DNA of 64,000 nucleotides from Sporobacter sp038405045. GTDB taxonomy: Bacteria; Bacillota; Clostridia; Oscillospirales; Oscillospiraceae. The stretch spans positions 248,001 to 312,000 of the forward strand of contig JBBZIV010000001.1 of assembly GCA_038405045.1 (NCBI GenBank). Reading direction: 5' to 3'. Each line of letters starts with the position of its first letter. Within the stretch, counting starts at the first letter, position 1. A program made the position numbers and the translations under genes. Positions 1 to 6,990 of the stretch are shown here, one piece after another. The notes beneath the pieces are model-generated. The model was not told where the DNA came from. It did not search any database and was given only the letters and a program-made list of their open reading frames with translations.

Positions 1-2
1 CG

Positions 3-230
3 GCGGCGCTCTCCAATGTGTCGTTCGCGATGCCGGAGCGGAAGCTTGTAAACCGCAGCTTTCTGACGATGTCGATGATGTCCGGCCTTGACTCCGTTAT
101 TGCCGACCCGGCCAACAAAGATATAATCGGCACCATTTACGCGACGGACGCGCTGTTAGGGCGCGACCGCTTCTGCCGCCAGTACAACAAGGCCTTCAGA
201 GAAGGAAAGCTTGCCACGGCAAAAAAATAA
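3..230 (+). CDS. Methyltetrahydrofolate/corrinoid methyltransferase, C-terminal fragment
   Basis: The reading frame is open from the left edge, so only the last 75 residues are present and the start lies outside the window. The fragment begins ALSNVSFAMPERKLVNRSF, a signature of the pterin-binding (dihydropteroate-synthase-like TIM barrel) methyltransferases such as AcsE and MtgA-type proteins. This is followed by the usual Met-rich helix and a GLDSVIADP strand. The family moves the methyl group of methyl-THF to a corrinoid protein. The metV/metF genes that make methyl-THF lie about 7 kb downstream, which fits one C1 pathway. Whether it is AcsE itself or a methylamine/betaine-type enzyme cannot be told from the tail. 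Confidence 0.8.
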   Translation, partial: AALSNVSFAMPERKLVNRSFLTMSMMSGLDSVIADPANKDIIGTIYATDALLGRDRFCRQYNKAFREGKLATAKK

Positions 231-301
231 GTCGTCTCGCAGTGCTTGCAAAAAGCTTATGAAATAAGGACGCCTTATTTTCATTTGATATCCCTCTGGT
301 T

Positions 302-345
302 ATACAAACTGCCATAGCTCATCGTCCAGCTATGGCAGTTTGTAT
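302..345. terminator. Perfect 17-bp hairpin between converging genes
   Basis: ATACAAACTGCCATAGC at 302-318 pairs with its exact complement at 329-345 around a 10-nt loop. It sits between the end of the methyltransferase on the plus strand and the end of the merR gene on the minus strand, so it could stop both. The T-run is poor on both sides, so termination is inferred from stem strength and position. Confidence 0.6.
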
Positions 346-353
346 TCACCATT

Positions 354-728
354 TTATAAGCTTTCGTTAACAGGAGGCAGCATGTCATAATATGCCAGCT
401 TTTTATTTACGACTTTCAGTAGCTTTTTGTATTCGCTGATATGGTTTTCGATGATTTCCTTCTGACACAAAATGATCTTACGGCGTTCCGGAATTGTGTT
501 TTCGCCGAGCAGGCATAAATCAATATATCGTTTAACGTAGTCGATGGACATGCCAGTGGCGCGCATACAGCAGACAATCTGTATCCATTCAAGATCGGTA
601 TCATTATACAGTCGATGCCCGTTGCCTCCACGCTGAATCGAGGGAATGAGGCCTTCTTTTTCATAGTAGCGCAGCGTGGATGGCGGCAAATTAAATTTTT
701 CCGATACTTCTTTAATTGTATATTCCAT
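354..728 (-). CDS. MerR-family transcriptional regulator
   Basis: This 124-residue protein starts MEYTIKEVSEKFNLPPSTL and continues LRYYEKEGLIP, the winged helix-turn-helix of MerR proteins. A wing with RxxNGHRLY, a dimerisation helix and a C-terminal coiled coil follow. The ATG at 728 is chosen over the longer frame because it has GAGG about 8 nt upstream and begins at the conserved domain edge. No cysteine-rich metal site is visible at the C-terminus, so the effector is unlikely to be a thiophilic metal. It is divergent from an aldo/keto reductase gene, and both promoters carry related palindromes inside long spacers. The expected mode is DNA-untwisting activation of the reductase with autoregulation. 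Related members act on aldo/keto reductase genes in response to electrophiles; the ligand here is unknown. Confidence 0.9.
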   Translation of the reverse strand: MEYTIKEVSEKFNLPPSTLRYYEKEGLIPSIQRGGNGHRLYNDTDLEWIQIVCCMRATGMSIDYVKRYIDLCLLGENTIPERRKIILCQKEIIENHISEYKKLLKVVNKKLAYYDMLPPVNESL

Positions 729-758
729 TGACGAAACCTCGATTCGAGCAGTGGCTTC

Positions 759-788
759 ATCATAGCACCTCAAGTATGCTTTAAGCAA
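759..788 (-). promoter_or_regulatory. Probable merR self-promoter with imperfect MerR operator
   Basis: Read on the minus strand, TTGCTT (788-783) and TATGAT (764-759) are 18 bp apart. The spacer region contains TTAAAGCATACTTGA, which differs at two positions from the perfect palindrome found 30 bp away in the divergent promoter. This suggests the regulator controls its own gene. Confidence 0.55.
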
Positions 789-806
789 TGTTTTTTAGAT
801 ACGCAC

Positions 807-837
807 TTGACTTAAAGTATACTTTAAATTATATACT
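807..837 (+). promoter_or_regulatory. MerR-type promoter with perfect 16-bp operator
   Basis: TTGACT at 807-812 and TATACT at 832-837 are separated by 19 bp, the over-long spacing typical of MerR-activated promoters. The perfect palindrome TTAAAGTATACTTTAA (812-827) lies almost entirely in that spacer. It drives the aldo/keto reductase gene starting about 40 bp downstream. Confidence 0.8.
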
Positions 838-875
838 CTTGTCAGAAGCGATATTTTGGAAATGGAGTGAAAATT

Positions 876-2018
876 TTGGAATATGCGCCTTATGGAAAAA
901 CAGGGATGATGGTATCGCGTTTCGGCCTCGGCTGCATGCGCTTTCCCGATGATGAAAAAGAAGCCGTCGCCATGGTGCGATATGCCATTGACAACGGCGT
1001 CAATTATCTGGATACGGCTTATGTCTATGAGGGCAGCGAGGTCACGACAGGCAAAGCACTGAAAGACGGCTACCGCGGTAAAACGTACCTTGCCACGAAA
1101 AGCCCGATCTGGAAGATCGGAAAGCATGAGGATTTTGAAAAATACCTGGACGAGGAACTCAGACGCCTTGGGACGGATTATGTCGATGTTTATCTGCTGC
1201 ACAATCTCTACCCGGATAATTGGGAGAAGGTGAAGCGGTACGACGGCCTTAAGTTTTTAGACAAGATGGTCGAAAAGGGAAAAATCCGCCACAAGGCGTT
1301 CTCCATCCATAGTACGTTGGAGCATTATAAAGAGATCGTCGATGCCTATGACTGGGAAATGTCACAGATTCAGCTTAATATCCTCGACACGCACATGCAG
1401 GCCGGCCTTGAAGGGCTTCAATACGCAGCAGCTAAGGGCCTCGCCGTCGTCATCATGGAGCCGCTGCGCGGCGGGGCAATCCTGGGCAATGTCCCACCGG
1501 AGGTCTCGGCGTTGCTCGATGCATATCCCGAAAAAAGGCCGCTTGTCGAGTGGTGCTTCCGCTGGCTGTACAACATGCCGGAGGTGACGCTTGTTTTAAG
1601 CGGCACAAGCACCTTAGAGCAGCTCAGAGAGAACCTGAGAATTTTTGAAGAGGGGAAGCCCGGCGTCATGTGCGCGGAGGACCTGGCGCTCGTTTCAAAG
1701 ATCAAGGAGGCGTATGATGCAAGACGCAGCATCGGTTGCACAGGCTGCCGGTACTGTATGCCTTGCCCGCAAGGCGTCAACATCCCCGAGATCTTCAAGC
1801 TTTTTAACAGCTTTCAGTTTTCAAAGCCGTCCTTAATCGACCCGCTCGTCTATCAGGAAACGTTTTTGCCGGAAGGTACCGGTGCCGACCGGTGCATCGC
1901 GTGCGGTCTGTGCATGGAGCACTGCCCGCAGACGCTTGCGATTCCCGAGCTGCTGCAATTGGCGCACACCGAGCTCTCCGAGGATATGGAGTCGTTCATT
2001 AAATATGTGACGCAATAA
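876..2018 (+). CDS. Aldo/keto reductase with C-terminal ferredoxin domain
   Basis: The protein has 380 residues. The N-terminal part is an aldo/keto reductase barrel with the catalytic set visible: D46 and Y51 in LDTAYVYEG, K75 in ATKSP, and a His in YLLHN near 112. The C-terminal hundred residues carry two cysteine clusters, C288-C291-C294-C297 followed by P, and C340-C343-C346-C350 followed by P, as in 4Fe-4S ferredoxin-type tails. This architecture is common in anaerobes and suggests electrons can come from, or be passed to, iron-sulfur carriers rather than only NADPH. TTG at 876 is preferred to the GTG at 867 because GGAG lies 8 nt upstream and the family normally begins M-x-YR/A-x-x-G-K-T-G. 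Expression is probably controlled by the adjacent MerR protein. The substrate is unknown. Confidence 0.9.
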   Translation: MEYAPYGKTGMMVSRFGLGCMRFPDDEKEAVAMVRYAIDNGVNYLDTAYVYEGSEVTTGKALKDGYRGKTYLATKSPIWKIGKHEDFEKYLDEELRRLGTDYVDVYLLHNLYPDNWEKVKRYDGLKFLDKMVEKGKIRHKAFSIHSTLEHYKEIVDAYDWEMSQIQLNILDTHMQAGLEGLQYAAAKGLAVVIMEPLRGGAILGNVPPEVSALLDAYPEKRPLVEWCFRWLYNMPEVTLVLSGTSTLEQLRENLRIFEEGKPGVMCAEDLALVSKIKEAYDARRSIGCTGCRYCMPCPQGVNIPEIFKLFNSFQFSKPSLIDPLVYQETFLPEGTGADRCIACGLCMEHCPQTLAIPELLQLAHTELSEDMESFIKYVTQ

Positions 2019-2057
2019 GTTTACACCACTATTGAGAAAAATTGATTGAAAGAATAC

Positions 2058-2090
2058 CGCCCTGCCTCTAAACAGGCAGGGCGCTTCTTT
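2058..2090. terminator. Intrinsic terminator between converging genes
   Basis: CGCCCTGCCT (2058-2067) pairs with AGGCAGGGCG (2074-2083) around a 6-nt loop, followed by CTTCTTT. It ends the aldo/keto reductase transcript and may also serve the converging gene. Confidence 0.75.
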
Positions 2091-2101
2091 GAATAGGATA
2101 T

Positions 2102-2503
2102 TCAAAAAGTAAATACAGATGGTGGATTGCCGGAGAAATCAGCGAGGACGGCTTTTGCATCAAACAAATAAAAGACTTCGAATACGGGGTTTTCTGCCGT
2201 CTCATAATGACCCTTGATAATTGGGCTCGTCATACAGCGCTCTTTGACAGCTGTATTGTTCTCGAAAACGGCTTTGCCGCTCAGGCGGATCCAGGCATTA
2301 TCCGGGCTTGTGACGGATATTTCGATATAGGGGTTTGCCTGCATGTCTTTGTAGACATCTTTTTGATTGCTTGTGCAAAACCATAGCTTGCCGTCACTTT
2401 CAAAACAGAACATAAATGGGCGGCATTTCGCCCGCCCGTCTGTTCCGACGGTTGCAAGATATTGCACCGGATTATCCTGTAAAAATTTCGTCACGTTATT
2501 CAT
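2102..2503 (-). CDS. Pyridoxamine 5'-phosphate oxidase-like FMN-binding protein
   Basis: This 133-residue, single-domain split-barrel protein matches the pyridoxamine 5'-phosphate oxidase-like family. Features are NPVQYLATVGTDGRAKCRPF near the N-terminus, a LWFCTSNQKDVYKDMQANP flavin-contact region, and a WIRLSGKAVF strand. These proteins bind FMN or F420 and often reduce or protect against reactive compounds; the substrate cannot be predicted. The ATG has a strong GGAGG at 8 nt. It is divergent from an HxlR regulator with a palindrome in the shared region, so it is probably the regulated target. Confidence 0.85.
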   Translation of the reverse strand: MNNVTKFLQDNPVQYLATVGTDGRAKCRPFMFCFESDGKLWFCTSNQKDVYKDMQANPYIEISVTSPDNAWIRLSGKAVFENNTAVKERCMTSPIIKGHYETAENPVFEVFYLFDAKAVLADFSGNPPSVFTF

Positions 2504-2535
2504 TTCTTTACCTCCAATAATAGACGAGGATGGAC

Positions 2536-2564
2536 TTGCAATTGTCCCATTGCAATCTTATAAT
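2536..2564 (+). promoter_or_regulatory. hxlR promoter with embedded inverted repeat
   Basis: TTGCAA (2536-2541) and TATAAT (2559-2564) are 17 bp apart. TTGCAAT (2536-2542) and ATTGCAA (2549-2555) form a perfect inverted repeat with a 6-bp gap that overlaps the -35 and spacer. It is a plausible HxlR operator acting on both divergent genes. Confidence 0.6.
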
Positions 2565-2651
2565 ATGGGTGTACAGATATTTAGTAAAGTAGGCACAATA
2601 ATGTGCTGTAGTATGTAAAAAGAAACTAATGGGCGAAATGAGGGAATGCTT

Positions 2652-2978
2652 ATGGCTGAGCGGAGATGTTTGCCGCCGTGTCCGGTTGAAACAACACTAT
2701 TAATGATCTCAGACCGCTGGAAGATTTTGATTTTAAGAGACTTAATGGATGGGACAATGCGTTTCGGCGCGCTTAAAAAATCAATAGGCAAAGTAACGCA
2801 AAAAGTGTTGACGGCTAATTTGCGCAGCATGGAGGCGTGCGGCCTTCTCACGCGAAAGGTCTATGCCGAAGTACCCCCGCGCGTTGAATATACGCTGACC
2901 GAAACGGGGTATAGCCTAAAAGCCGTTATTGATGCCATGGCGGCTTGGGGGCTAGAGTATCAGGAAAAAAATGTATAA
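2652..2978 (+). CDS. HxlR-family transcriptional regulator
   Basis: This 108-residue winged-helix protein has the HxlR/DUF24 hallmark CPVETTLLMISDRWKILILR, followed by the recognition helix region and a beta-wing with PPRVEYTLTETG. ATG 2652 is preferred to ATG 2646 because GAGGG then lies 7 nt upstream instead of abutting the codon. C10 occupies the place of the redox-active Cys of HypR/QorR-type members, and a second Cys is at residue 6. Sensing of disulfide or electrophile stress is therefore plausible. It is divergent from the FMN-binding protein gene and followed at once by a strong terminator, so it is monocistronic. Confidence 0.9.
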   Translation: MAERRCLPPCPVETTLLMISDRWKILILRDLMDGTMRFGALKKSIGKVTQKVLTANLRSMEACGLLTRKVYAEVPPRVEYTLTETGYSLKAVIDAMAAWGLEYQEKNV

Positions 2979-2980
2979 GA

Positions 2981-3018
2981 AAGCTTGTATGCCGGTTTCG
3001 GGGCATACAAGCTTTTTT
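2981..3018 (+). terminator. Strong intrinsic terminator of hxlR
   Basis: AAGCTTGTATGCC (2981-2993) pairs perfectly with 3002-3014, followed by a run of six T. It starts two bases after the hxlR stop codon. Confidence 0.9.
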
Positions 3019-3029
3019 CGGATCGATCG

Positions 3030-6000
3030 TTATCGGAGGTTGTTTTCAATGTCCTCTGCGCTCATCGGCTTGTGAAAGAAATAGCCTTGTACATCGTCGC
3101 ACTGCTCCTCTTTTAAGAACGCCAGCTGCGCTGCGTTTTCAACGCCTTCGGCGATGACCTTTAAATCGAGGTTCTTAGCGAGATTGATAATTGTTCGGAC
3201 AATGGCCTGATCCTTCTCGCTGTCTTCAATGCCGTCAACAAACTGCTTGTCGATTTTGATTTTGTCAATCGGCAGCTCTTTTAAACGACTTAAAGAGGAG
3301 TAATCCGTCCCAAAATCGTCGATGGCGATCAGGATGCCAAGACTTCTGAGACAGTTCATAAGGCCCAAAACGTTATTTGTTTCGTTCATCGCGGCGCTTT
3401 CGGTGATTTCAATTTCCAAAAACGCTGGATCGAGACCCGTTTTTTTAAGGATTTTGTGCAGATTCTCAGTAAAATTCTGGTTGCGCAGCTGATAGGCCGA
3501 TACGTTGACAGCGATTGTCCCAGGGTTTAATCCCGCGTCTTGCCAAGCCTTTGCCTGACGACACGCCGCCTCCAGCACCCATTCGCCAATGTCGCCGATC
3601 ACGCCGATCTGCTCAGCAATTGGGATAAAAACAGCTGGTGAAACGAGCCCGAGCTCGGGGTGACGCCACCGGATTAAAGCTTCAACACCGATAATTTCAC
3701 CGGTCGTTAGGCTGACCTGCGGCTGAAAATTCAAATAGAGCTCATCTCGATCTAAAGCGCGATAAAGGCTGTTGGTAATTTTAATTTTGCGAAGCACTTC
3801 GTTTTTAAGCGCTGTGGTGCAAATGACAAATTGATTTTTTCCGTTTTCCTTGGCTTTGTACATGGCAATATCGGCGTTTCTGATCAGGCTGTCCATATCG
3901 TTCCCGTCAAACGGATACATGGAGATACCGACGCTCGTTGTGAGGTTATATTCCTGCCCGTCGAGACTAAACGGCTGTTTTAAAACCTCCATAATCTTTT
4001 CGGCGATGAAGACGATGTCTTCGTCTCGCGCGATATTATTAATCAGGATTAAAAACTCATCCCCGCCGAAACGCGAGACCGTATCGGATAATCGAACGGA
4101 TTTGACAAGCTTGTCGGAGACGGTCCTCAAAAGCGAATCGCCGCCTTCGTGCCCAATCGTGTCATTTATGGTCTTGAAGGAGTCGAGGTCGATAAAAATG
4201 ACGCCGAGCAGTTTTTCCGTCCTTTTTGCCAGTGCGATGGCCTGATTAAGCCGATCACGGAATAAGCGCCTGTTTGGCAGACCTGTCAAATGGTCGTGAT
4301 AGGCCATAAAGCTGATTTCTTTTTCAGCTTCAATTTTTAATAGGGCATCATTAAAAATATTAGCGATAATTTTTAAAACCCGCAGCTCGTCATCCACCCA
4401 TACCTGCGAATTGCTGCCGGTATTACACTGCATAATTCGGATGGCGTTTGTCTTTTCCTCAATCGGGATCGCAATGAGAGCGCGGGTGTTTTCTGCCTGA
4501 AGCTTATTTCGGATGCCAATTACAGTTTCCGGCAAAAGCGAAACGTCCGGGATATAGATCGGCTCATTGGTTGAGAGATGGTTAAACAGCCAGTCCATAT
4601 CCGTCTGCGTGAAGGTATACGAAAAACTTGTGCCGATCTGCATTTTGTTGACATTCCAGATATTTGTGCCATCAACCGTATAACGCTCTGTGTCGACCAA
4701 GAGAATGCTGATGCTGTCAATGGCGAAGAGTTTTCCGACGATTCGGATAACCCAATTCATTTTTTCATCGATATTTGACGCGTTGACGTTAATAAAATCA
4801 GACGATATTTCGGAAATGAATTTTTGAAGGCGCAGCTGGTCGGCGTTCTGCTTGAGTCTGTTAATGTAGATTTTGTTGATATAGTAAGCGATGACAATGG
4901 TGAAGCACAAGATGGCAAGACGCCCGATATAATTAGCGCTGCCGATTACAACCGTTGATTCCTGTGTCAGCATCCAGATCAAAACCTGCGTCGATAAGAT
5001 TGACACGGATATTGACAATAAAACGACCGGCTTGTTAAAAACCATTGAAATGACAATGAACAGAAATGAAACTGCCCAAACTGTCACGCTGCCGAAATCG
5101 GCAAACAACAATATGATACCAGGTATTGTGACAAAGATTATGCCGATCAGGACGATATCTTTCACATAGTTTCTAACCTTCATTATTCTAATCACATAGA
5201 TGACAATACCAAATATCAGAATAGAGCAGCTGGAAAGCAAAGTGCGGAAGATATTTTCAGAATCAGATAGCTGTAAAACAAAGCTCAGGACGCTCCCGAG
5301 TATGAGTGCGATGGACAAGAACTGATAAACCTTTCCCTGAGTCGATTTTGTTAAGATCAATTCAGCCTGATTGAAAGGCTCTGATGTCATGAGACCATGC
5401 TGAATGATTGAATAGTGGATGAAAACAATCGGCACCAATATAATGATGGGGGCGATTTGCGGGATGTTACTCGAAAAAATGGTCTTACCGAAAATATCTG
5501 ATACGGAACCGATGATAAACGCTGCCAAAAACGAATAGACAATGGCGTCAGCCTGCTTTTTGATGCGGCGTGATGCCGCGTGCCTGCCATGCAGCCAGAT
5601 GAGTATGAGCGAACACATCATGTAAGCGACGTAGTAGATGTTAAAGACCCAGTCCCAAACGCTGCTGTTTGCGACATTGGTCCACCCCGCCGCTGTCTCG
5701 ACAAACTGATAAAGATGAGCGGCCATGGTGCCGGATACAGCGAAAACATAAACAATTATGGTGGCGGGCGCATATAGAAGCAGATAAAGCCACCATTTTT
5801 TCAGGAGTGCCTCCTTATTAGAGAAGACGAGAGCAAAATGCAGCAAAACGGCAAACAGGGAACCCCAACCAACGGCGCTAACTCTTCTCCAAAGAAGACA
5901 CGTCTCCATATTTGGGGCATTGATTGCCAACGAAAAGCCGACGGCCCAAAAGGTTAATGAGACGCAAAGAGTAAAGAAGATTCTGTTCAGGGCTTTTTTT

Positions 6001-6089
6001 GGTGCGAGGTACAGAATAAAGCCGCCGAGCATCAAACTGATGACGCCGGAATAATAAAATAAAATTCGGAGCACGACACTGGCACTCAA
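3030..6089 (-). CDS. Membrane-bound GAF-GGDEF-EAL cyclic-di-GMP enzyme
   Basis: The protein has 1019 residues. Residues 1-235 hold about seven hydrophobic helices like the 7TM sensor of histidine-kinase-type proteins. A second block of helices spans about 250-405, and a GAF-like region about 425-585. The GGDEF domain has an intact GGDEF at 675-679, with an RxxD inhibitory site five residues before it. The EAL domain begins at EALIRW (EAL 803-805) and keeps EITES, DDFGT, KIDKQ and EGVE, so both synthase and phosphodiesterase activities look possible. TTG 6089 is chosen over GTG 6098 because AGGTGA is 5 nt upstream. It is the second gene after a hemerythrin on the same strand (about 60 bp gap), which suggests oxygen- or redox-linked c-di-GMP control. 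Confidence 0.9.
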   Translation of the reverse strand: MSASVVLRILFYYSGVISLMLGGFILYLAPKKALNRIFFTLCVSLTFWAVGFSLAINAPNMETCLLWRRVSAVGWGSLFAVLLHFALVFSNKEALLKKWWLYLLLYAPATIIVYVFAVSGTMAAHLYQFVETAAGWTNVANSSVWDWVFNIYYVAYMMCSLILIWLHGRHAASRRIKKQADAIVYSFLAAFIIGSVSDIFGKTIFSSNIPQIAPIIILVPIVFIHYSIIQHGLMTSEPFNQAELILTKSTQGKVYQFLSIALILGSVLSFVLQLSDSENIFRTLLSSCSILIFGIVIYVIRIMKVRNYVKDIVLIGIIFVTIPGIILLFADFGSVTVWAVSFLFIVISMVFNKPVVLLSISVSILSTQVLIWMLTQESTVVIGSANYIGRLAILCFTIVIAYYINKIYINRLKQNADQLRLQKFISEISSDFINVNASNIDEKMNWVIRIVGKLFAIDSISILLVDTERYTVDGTNIWNVNKMQIGTSFSYTFTQTDMDWLFNHLSTNEPIYIPDVSLLPETVIGIRNKLQAENTRALIAIPIEEKTNAIRIMQCNTGSNSQVWVDDELRVLKIIANIFNDALLKIEAEKEISFMAYHDHLTGLPNRRLFRDRLNQAIALAKRTEKLLGVIFIDLDSFKTINDTIGHEGGDSLLRTVSDKLVKSVRLSDTVSRFGGDEFLILINNIARDEDIVFIAEKIMEVLKQPFSLDGQEYNLTTSVGISMYPFDGNDMDSLIRNADIAMYKAKENGKNQFVICTTALKNEVLRKIKITNSLYRALDRDELYLNFQPQVSLTTGEIIGVEALIRWRHPELGLVSPAVFIPIAEQIGVIGDIGEWVLEAACRQAKAWQDAGLNPGTIAVNVSAYQLRNQNFTENLHKILKKTGLDPAFLEIEITESAAMNETNNVLGLMNCLRSLGILIAIDDFGTDYSSLSRLKELPIDKIKIDKQFVDGIEDSEKDQAIVRTIINLAKNLDLKVIAEGVENAAQLAFLKEEQCDDVQGYFFHKPMSAEDIENNLR

Positions 6090-6148
6090 AAAAATCACCT
6101 ATCCAATTCATACTAGAAGTCCAAACCGTCATGAAAACTTGTCATCTT

Positions 6149-6565
6149 TTATTCAATACCAAGATTGTTGAAAAAGTCCTTATATTTCATATCAGTTTTT
6201 AAAATATGCGCCATAATCCAGCCGTTGATGAAATCAATAATATGCCGGATCGATTCCGGACTGCTGAAATTCACCTCGCCGTTTTCGAGATCAAGAACTT
6301 TTTTGATAAACGCTTTGTGGGCGATACGGTGTTCCTCATAATCCGGATAATGATATTTTTGCATGAGCGACTCTTCGTACTTGAAATGGTAAATGCAATA
6401 GTCCTTGAGCTGGTCAATGACTTCCAGAATTTCATCCTTAAAATCGATTTGTGTGCAGATAGGCTCTAAAATGTTAAGCTTCGAGCTGATTTCAAAGAGT
6501 GTTTTGTGCTGATTGTCAATTTCTTTGATATTGCAGCTTGTGCTGTTTTTCCATCTGACTGCCAT
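6149..6565 (-). CDS. Bacteriohemerythrin
   Basis: The protein has 138 residues and a full diiron ligand set: H20, H60, E64, H79, H83, H120 and D125. This is the bacteriohemerythrin pattern W...NI..IDNQH, HF..EE, H...H and H....D. It binds O2 and may act as sensor, store or scavenger in an anaerobe. ATG 6565 is chosen over the upstream frame because it starts at the conserved MAVxW and has a G-rich Shine-Dalgarno. The following gene is a c-di-GMP enzyme, so this may feed oxygen status into that signal. Confidence 0.92.
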   Translation of the reverse strand: MAVRWKNSTSCNIKEIDNQHKTLFEISSKLNILEPICTQIDFKDEILEVIDQLKDYCIYHFKYEESLMQKYHYPDYEEHRIAHKAFIKKVLDLENGEVNFSSPESIRHIIDFINGWIMAHILKTDMKYKDFFNNLGIE

Positions 6566-6867
6566 AGGGGATCCCCTCTCCGATAACAATGCGCCTGTTG
6601 TGCTGCCGAAACAGCCGGGGCAGATCAGTACTGCCGCTTTAGCGTTCCATTATGTATATCGGTGCGATTGGCCGCAGCATAAGGAGTCCGCCGGTTTTTC
6701 TTGGGAAAAAATCCGGCGGCAGCTTTACGTTTACGGATGCATTTCACTATAAAATAAATTCTGACGAATTATATAGATGAAAATTGCCAAAATTTTATTC
6801 GATTTTATAAAATTGAATTCTATATTTATAAAAATCGTTAAATAAGACTAGAAATAAAAAGCGATTT

Positions 6868-6881
6868 TTGATATAAATCAA
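6868..6881. promoter_or_regulatory. Perfect FNR/CRP-family-like box
   Basis: TTGAT-ATAA-ATCAA matches the FNR consensus TTGATNNNNATCAA exactly and extends by one more base pair on each side. It lies about 110 bp before the TTG start of the MetV-RnfC gene. A CRP/FNR-type regulator responding to redox or C1 metabolites would be the expected partner; none is encoded in this window. Confidence 0.5.
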
Positions 6882-6912
6882 ATGTTGTGGTGGGTTGCGA
6901 TATAGATTTGAT

Positions 6913-6928
6913 ATTTTGATATCAAAAT
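6913..6928. promoter_or_regulatory. 16-bp AT-rich palindrome upstream of MTHFR operon
   Basis: ATTTTGATATCAAAAT is a perfect 16-bp palindrome between the FNR-like box and the start codon. It shares the TTGAT/ATCAA half-sites but has no 4-bp gap. It could be a second, differently spaced regulator site; function is inferred only from position. Confidence 0.35.
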
Positions 6929-6990
6929 TTGTTGTTACTGTGTATTCATCCGTATTATTTAATGCATTAAGTTTAGGGGGGAAAATTGAA

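Larger units (their letters stand above)
6566..6990. other. Intergenic region between hemerythrin and MTHFR cluster
   Basis: These 425 bases have no convincing ORF. The left half is GC-rich and includes an inverted repeat CCGCCGG (6688-6694)/CCGGCGG (6713-6719) with pairing inner T/A runs, but no T-tract after it. From about 6750 the sequence becomes very AT-rich and holds an FNR-like box and a second palindrome listed separately. A clear -35/-10 pair for the downstream operon could not be fixed. Confidence 0.6.

Noticed and set aside
6566..6990. Possible c-di-GMP riboswitch before hemerythrin or MTHFR genes
   Set aside because: The GEMM cores (ACGCAAAGCC and the GGTAGCGGGG-type arm) were looked for on both strands and not found.
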